NCBI GenBank assembly: GCA_007120565.1
Contig: SKNK01000192.1
Coordinates: 1-6,704 of the forward strand
Reading direction: 5' to 3'
From: Nitriliruptoraceae bacterium
GTDB taxonomy: Bacteria > Actinomycetota > Nitriliruptoria > Nitriliruptorales > Nitriliruptoraceae
DNA length: 6,704 nt
Part shown: positions 5,206-6,704 of the stretch, one piece after another
Numbering within the stretch: the stretch's first letter is position 1
How the letters are laid out: each line of letters opens with the position of its first letter
Notes under the pieces: model-generated
The model's database searches: none
What the model saw: only the letters and a program-made list of their open reading frames with translations
Told to the model about the DNA's origin: nothing
Program-made: the position numbers and the translations under genes

Positions 5206-5931
5206 ATGAAGGTCATCCTGAAGAGCGAGGTCGACAACCTCGGATTGGCCGGGGACGTCGTCGACGTTGCCGACGGCTTCGGCCGCAACTACCTGCTGCC
5301 GCGTGGGCTGGCGATCAAGGCCACCCAGGGGGCGATGAAGGAAGCCGAGGCGCTGACCCGTTCGCGCAAGGCTGCCGAGTCCAAGACCCTCGGTTCCGCC
5401 GAGGCAGCCAAAGACGCGCTGGAAGCTCGCACCCTGGTGATCTCTGCCCGGGTCGATGAACGTGGCTCGCTGTACGGCTCGGTCGGCGCGTTGGACGTCG
5501 CTCGCGTGCTCAAGGAGCGCGGCCACGACATCCCGCGCAAACGCATCGACCTCAAGGGCACCATCAAGGTGATCGGGACCTACGAGGTCCCGGTCCAGGT
5601 CCACCCGCAGGTCATCGCGACCGTCCGCGTCGACGTGGTCGACGAGGAGGGCAAGGTCACGGTTCAGGAGGGCGGCGCGATCGTCAACGAGGATGACGTT
5701 CCACTGCCTCCGCTGACCACCGAGACCAACGAACTCGAGGAACTCGCCGAGCAGGCGCTCGAGGCCGCTGAGGCCCTCGAGGGTGCCGACGAAGACGAGG
5801 CCGACCAGTCCAGCGAGACGGCGGAGTCCGCCGACGAGCCGGCCGCCGGTGGGGACCAGGACCAGACCGACGACGCGGAGGGGTCCTCCGCCGAGTCCGA
5901 GTCCGAAGAGGACGCGACCACGGCCTCGTGA
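5206..5931 (+). CDS. rplI: 50S ribosomal protein bL9 with long acidic C-terminal tail
   Basis: A 241-residue protein against about 150 for typical bL9. Residues 1-40 carry the N-terminal rRNA-binding domain with the family signature (LGLAGDVVDVADGFGRNYLL, then PRGLAIKAT). Residues 41-75 are the connecting helix. Residues 76-147 form the C-terminal domain (LVISARVDERGSLYGSVGALD, IDLKGTIKVIGTYEVPVQVH). bL9 binds 23S rRNA near the base of the L1 stalk and helps reading-frame fidelity. After K150 there are 91 residues with no Lys or Arg. Residues 175-200 look helical (NELEELAEQALEAAEALEG), and 193-241 are a Glu/Asp/Ser/Ala-rich, probably disordered tail. Codon use of the tail is as GC-rich as the rest, and no frameshift is needed to read it. 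Start ATG 5206 follows GAGGAGG. rpsR ends 10 nt upstream and dnaB begins 80 nt downstream. Confidence 0.96.
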   Translation: MKVILKSEVDNLGLAGDVVDVADGFGRNYLLPRGLAIKATQGAMKEAEALTRSRKAAESKTLGSAEAAKDALEARTLVISARVDERGSLYGSVGALDVARVLKERGHDIPRKRIDLKGTIKVIGTYEVPVQVHPQVIATVRVDVVDEEGKVTVQEGGAIVNEDDVPLPPLTTETNELEELAEQALEAAEALEGADEDEADQSSETAESADEPAAGGDQDQTDDAEGSSAESESEEDATTAS

Positions 5932-5985
5932 GTCGCGGAGGATCACCGAGGTCGTAGGAGCGTGGTAGCTGACAAGGGGTAGACC

Positions 5986-6015
5986 GTGACCGTGGACGAG
6001 GTGCAAGCGCAATGA
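5986..6015 (+). CDS. Possible nine-codon leader ORF overlapping the dnaB start
   Basis: GTG at 5986 opens a nine-codon frame (VTVDEVQAQ) that ends in TGA at 6013-6015. That stop overlaps the dnaB ATG (6012-6014) as ATGA. AAGGGG (5974-5979) lies 6 nt before the GTG, the same Shine-Dalgarno variant as the lipoprotein gene uses. By contrast, the dnaB ATG has only a weak GAGG (5998-6001), 10 nt away. The arrangement would allow termination-reinitiation coupling of dnaB translation. Nine codons can occur by chance, and no protein evidence is possible from sequence alone. Confidence 0.3.
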   Translation: MTVDEVQAQ

Positions 6016-6704
6016 GCGACGCGCCGCCCCCGCCCACGGAGCCTCCTTCGGAGGCGCCGCCGTCGGGGATCAGCTCCCCTGCCGGTACCCCACGCGCCTA
6101 CGACCGGGTCCCTCCGCACTCCCTCGAGGCTGAGGTATCGGTCCTGGGCGCGGCGCTGATCTCGAAGAGCGCCGCGTCCGATGTCACCGAGGTACTGCGG
6201 TCGGAGGACTTCTACCGCAACGCCCACCGTCTGGTGTTCGAGGGCATCCTCGCACTGACCCACGCCGGTGACGTCGTCGACACGGTGACGATCACCGACT
6301 GGCTGACGCGGCAGGGTCGCCTGGACGAGGTCGGTGGCGCGGCGGCGGTGTACGACCTCACCGTCGCGGTACCGACGGCAGCCAACGCCGCGTACTACGC
6401 GCGGATCGTGCGACAGCGGGCGCTGCTGCGTCGGTTGATCGACGTCGGAACCGAGGTCGTCAAGCTGGGCTACGACGGATCCGACGACGCCGAGACGATC
6501 GTCGATCGCGCCGAGAGCCTGGTCTACGAGGTCGCACAGACCGGGTCCGCCTCGGACTACGCCAGGCTCGGCGATCTGCTCACCGACTCCTTCGAGCAGA
6601 TCGAGAAGCTGGCCGATCAACGTTCCGAGGTCACGGGCCTGCCGACCGGCTACAACGACTTCGACCGTCTCACCGCCGGCATGCAACCCCAGAACCTCAT
6701 CATC
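6012..6704 (+). CDS. dnaB: Replicative DNA helicase DnaB, N-terminal part
   Basis: Partial at the right edge; 231 codons are visible. Residues 1-29 are a Pro/Ser-rich extension. Residues 30-135 are the DnaB N-terminal helical domain (RVPPHSLEAEVSVLGAALI at 32-50, EDFYRNAHRLVFEGILAL at 65-82, LTVAVPTAANAAYYARIVR at 116-134). The linker region 136-205 follows. TGLPTGYNDFDRLTAGMQPQ (208-227) then opens the RecA-fold ATPase domain. The Walker A motif would come just after the edge. DnaB is the hexameric helicase that unwinds DNA ahead of the replication fork and binds primase. The usual Gln of the EAEQSVLGA motif is Val42 here. An in-frame TGA at 5970-5972 with no earlier ATG or GTG makes the ATG at 6012 the only ordinary start; its own ribosome binding site is weak. 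Whether an intein follows, as in some actinobacterial dnaB genes, cannot be seen. Confidence 0.96.
   Translation, partial: MSDAPPPPTEPPSEAPPSGISSPAGTPRAYDRVPPHSLEAEVSVLGAALISKSAASDVTEVLRSEDFYRNAHRLVFEGILALTHAGDVVDTVTITDWLTRQGRLDEVGGAAAVYDLTVAVPTAANAAYYARIVRQRALLRRLIDVGTEVVKLGYDGSDDAETIVDRAESLVYEVAQTGSASDYARLGDLLTDSFEQIEKLADQRSEVTGLPTGYNDFDRLTAGMQPQNLII

Noticed and set aside
4293..5288. Minus-strand open frame of 331 codons across ssb and rpsR
   Set aside because: It is antisense to two certain genes, and its Arg/Gly-rich product has no recognisable family.
5689..5706. EDDVPL within the bL9 tail resembling the SSB tip DDDVPF
   Set aside because: The SSB tip works as a free C-terminus ending in Pro-Phe. 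The bL9 copy is internal and ends in Leu-Pro-Pro, so the likeness is probably chance in an acidic stretch.
1..6704. CRISPR arrays, tRNA/rRNA genes, insertion sequences, toxin-antitoxin or defence genes
   Set aside because: I looked for regularly spaced repeats, terminal inverted repeats with a transposase, tRNA-like arms and defence motifs and found none. The window is mostly conserved housekeeping sequence.

Overview
The window is very GC-rich (about 70% by eye). It carries the gene order rpsF-ssb-rpsR-rplI-dnaB, which is classical for Actinobacteria (actinomycetes and deeper-branching high-GC actinobacterial classes). Consistent features are GTG starts, strong AGGAG/GAGGAGG ribosome binding sites, a short SSB ending in DDDVPF, and a zinc-type bS18. 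I cannot place it below phylum level from sequence alone. A deep-branching, non-Streptomyces, non-Mycobacterium actinobacterium is my guess.

Layout. Positions 1-493 on the minus strand hold the 5' part of a lipoprotein gene, which runs off the left edge. Its mature part matches actinobacterial L,D-transpeptidase (YkuD) proteins, but a block of roughly 40-50 residues that I expect in the middle is absent. A 251-nt divergent intergenic region (494-744) follows. Positions 745-3627 (+) encode a 960-residue, very hydrophobic protein with a Pro/Ser-rich N-terminal tail, of the DUF2157 / SCO7613-like polytopic type. A 20-bp terminator-like hairpin (3645-3692) separates it from the next unit. Positions 3693-4030 contain a plausible promoter and a long, structured leader. 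The ribosomal/replication operon follows: rpsF (4031-4336), ssb (4398-4832), rpsR (4944-5195), rplI (5206-5931) and the start of dnaB (6012 to the right edge).

How the genes work together. bS6 and bS18 are direct partners on the 30S platform, and bL9 is a 50S protein at the base of the L1 stalk. SSB and DnaB are replication-fork proteins, so the operon couples ribosome and replisome supply. Its spacers hold hairpins (in the leader, at the ssb stop, and between ssb and rpsR) and a possible nine-codon mini-ORF that overlaps the dnaB start as ATGA. These suggest control of stoichiometry at the RNA level. The lipoprotein and the membrane protein are envelope genes, diverge from each other, and have no evident functional link to the operon.

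I found no RNA gene, insertion sequence, CRISPR array, phage gene or clear novel multi-gene system. The most unusual items are the apparent internal deletion in the L,D-transpeptidase-like gene, the 91-residue tail of bL9 without a single Lys or Arg, the four-cysteine bS18, and the mini-ORF before dnaB.
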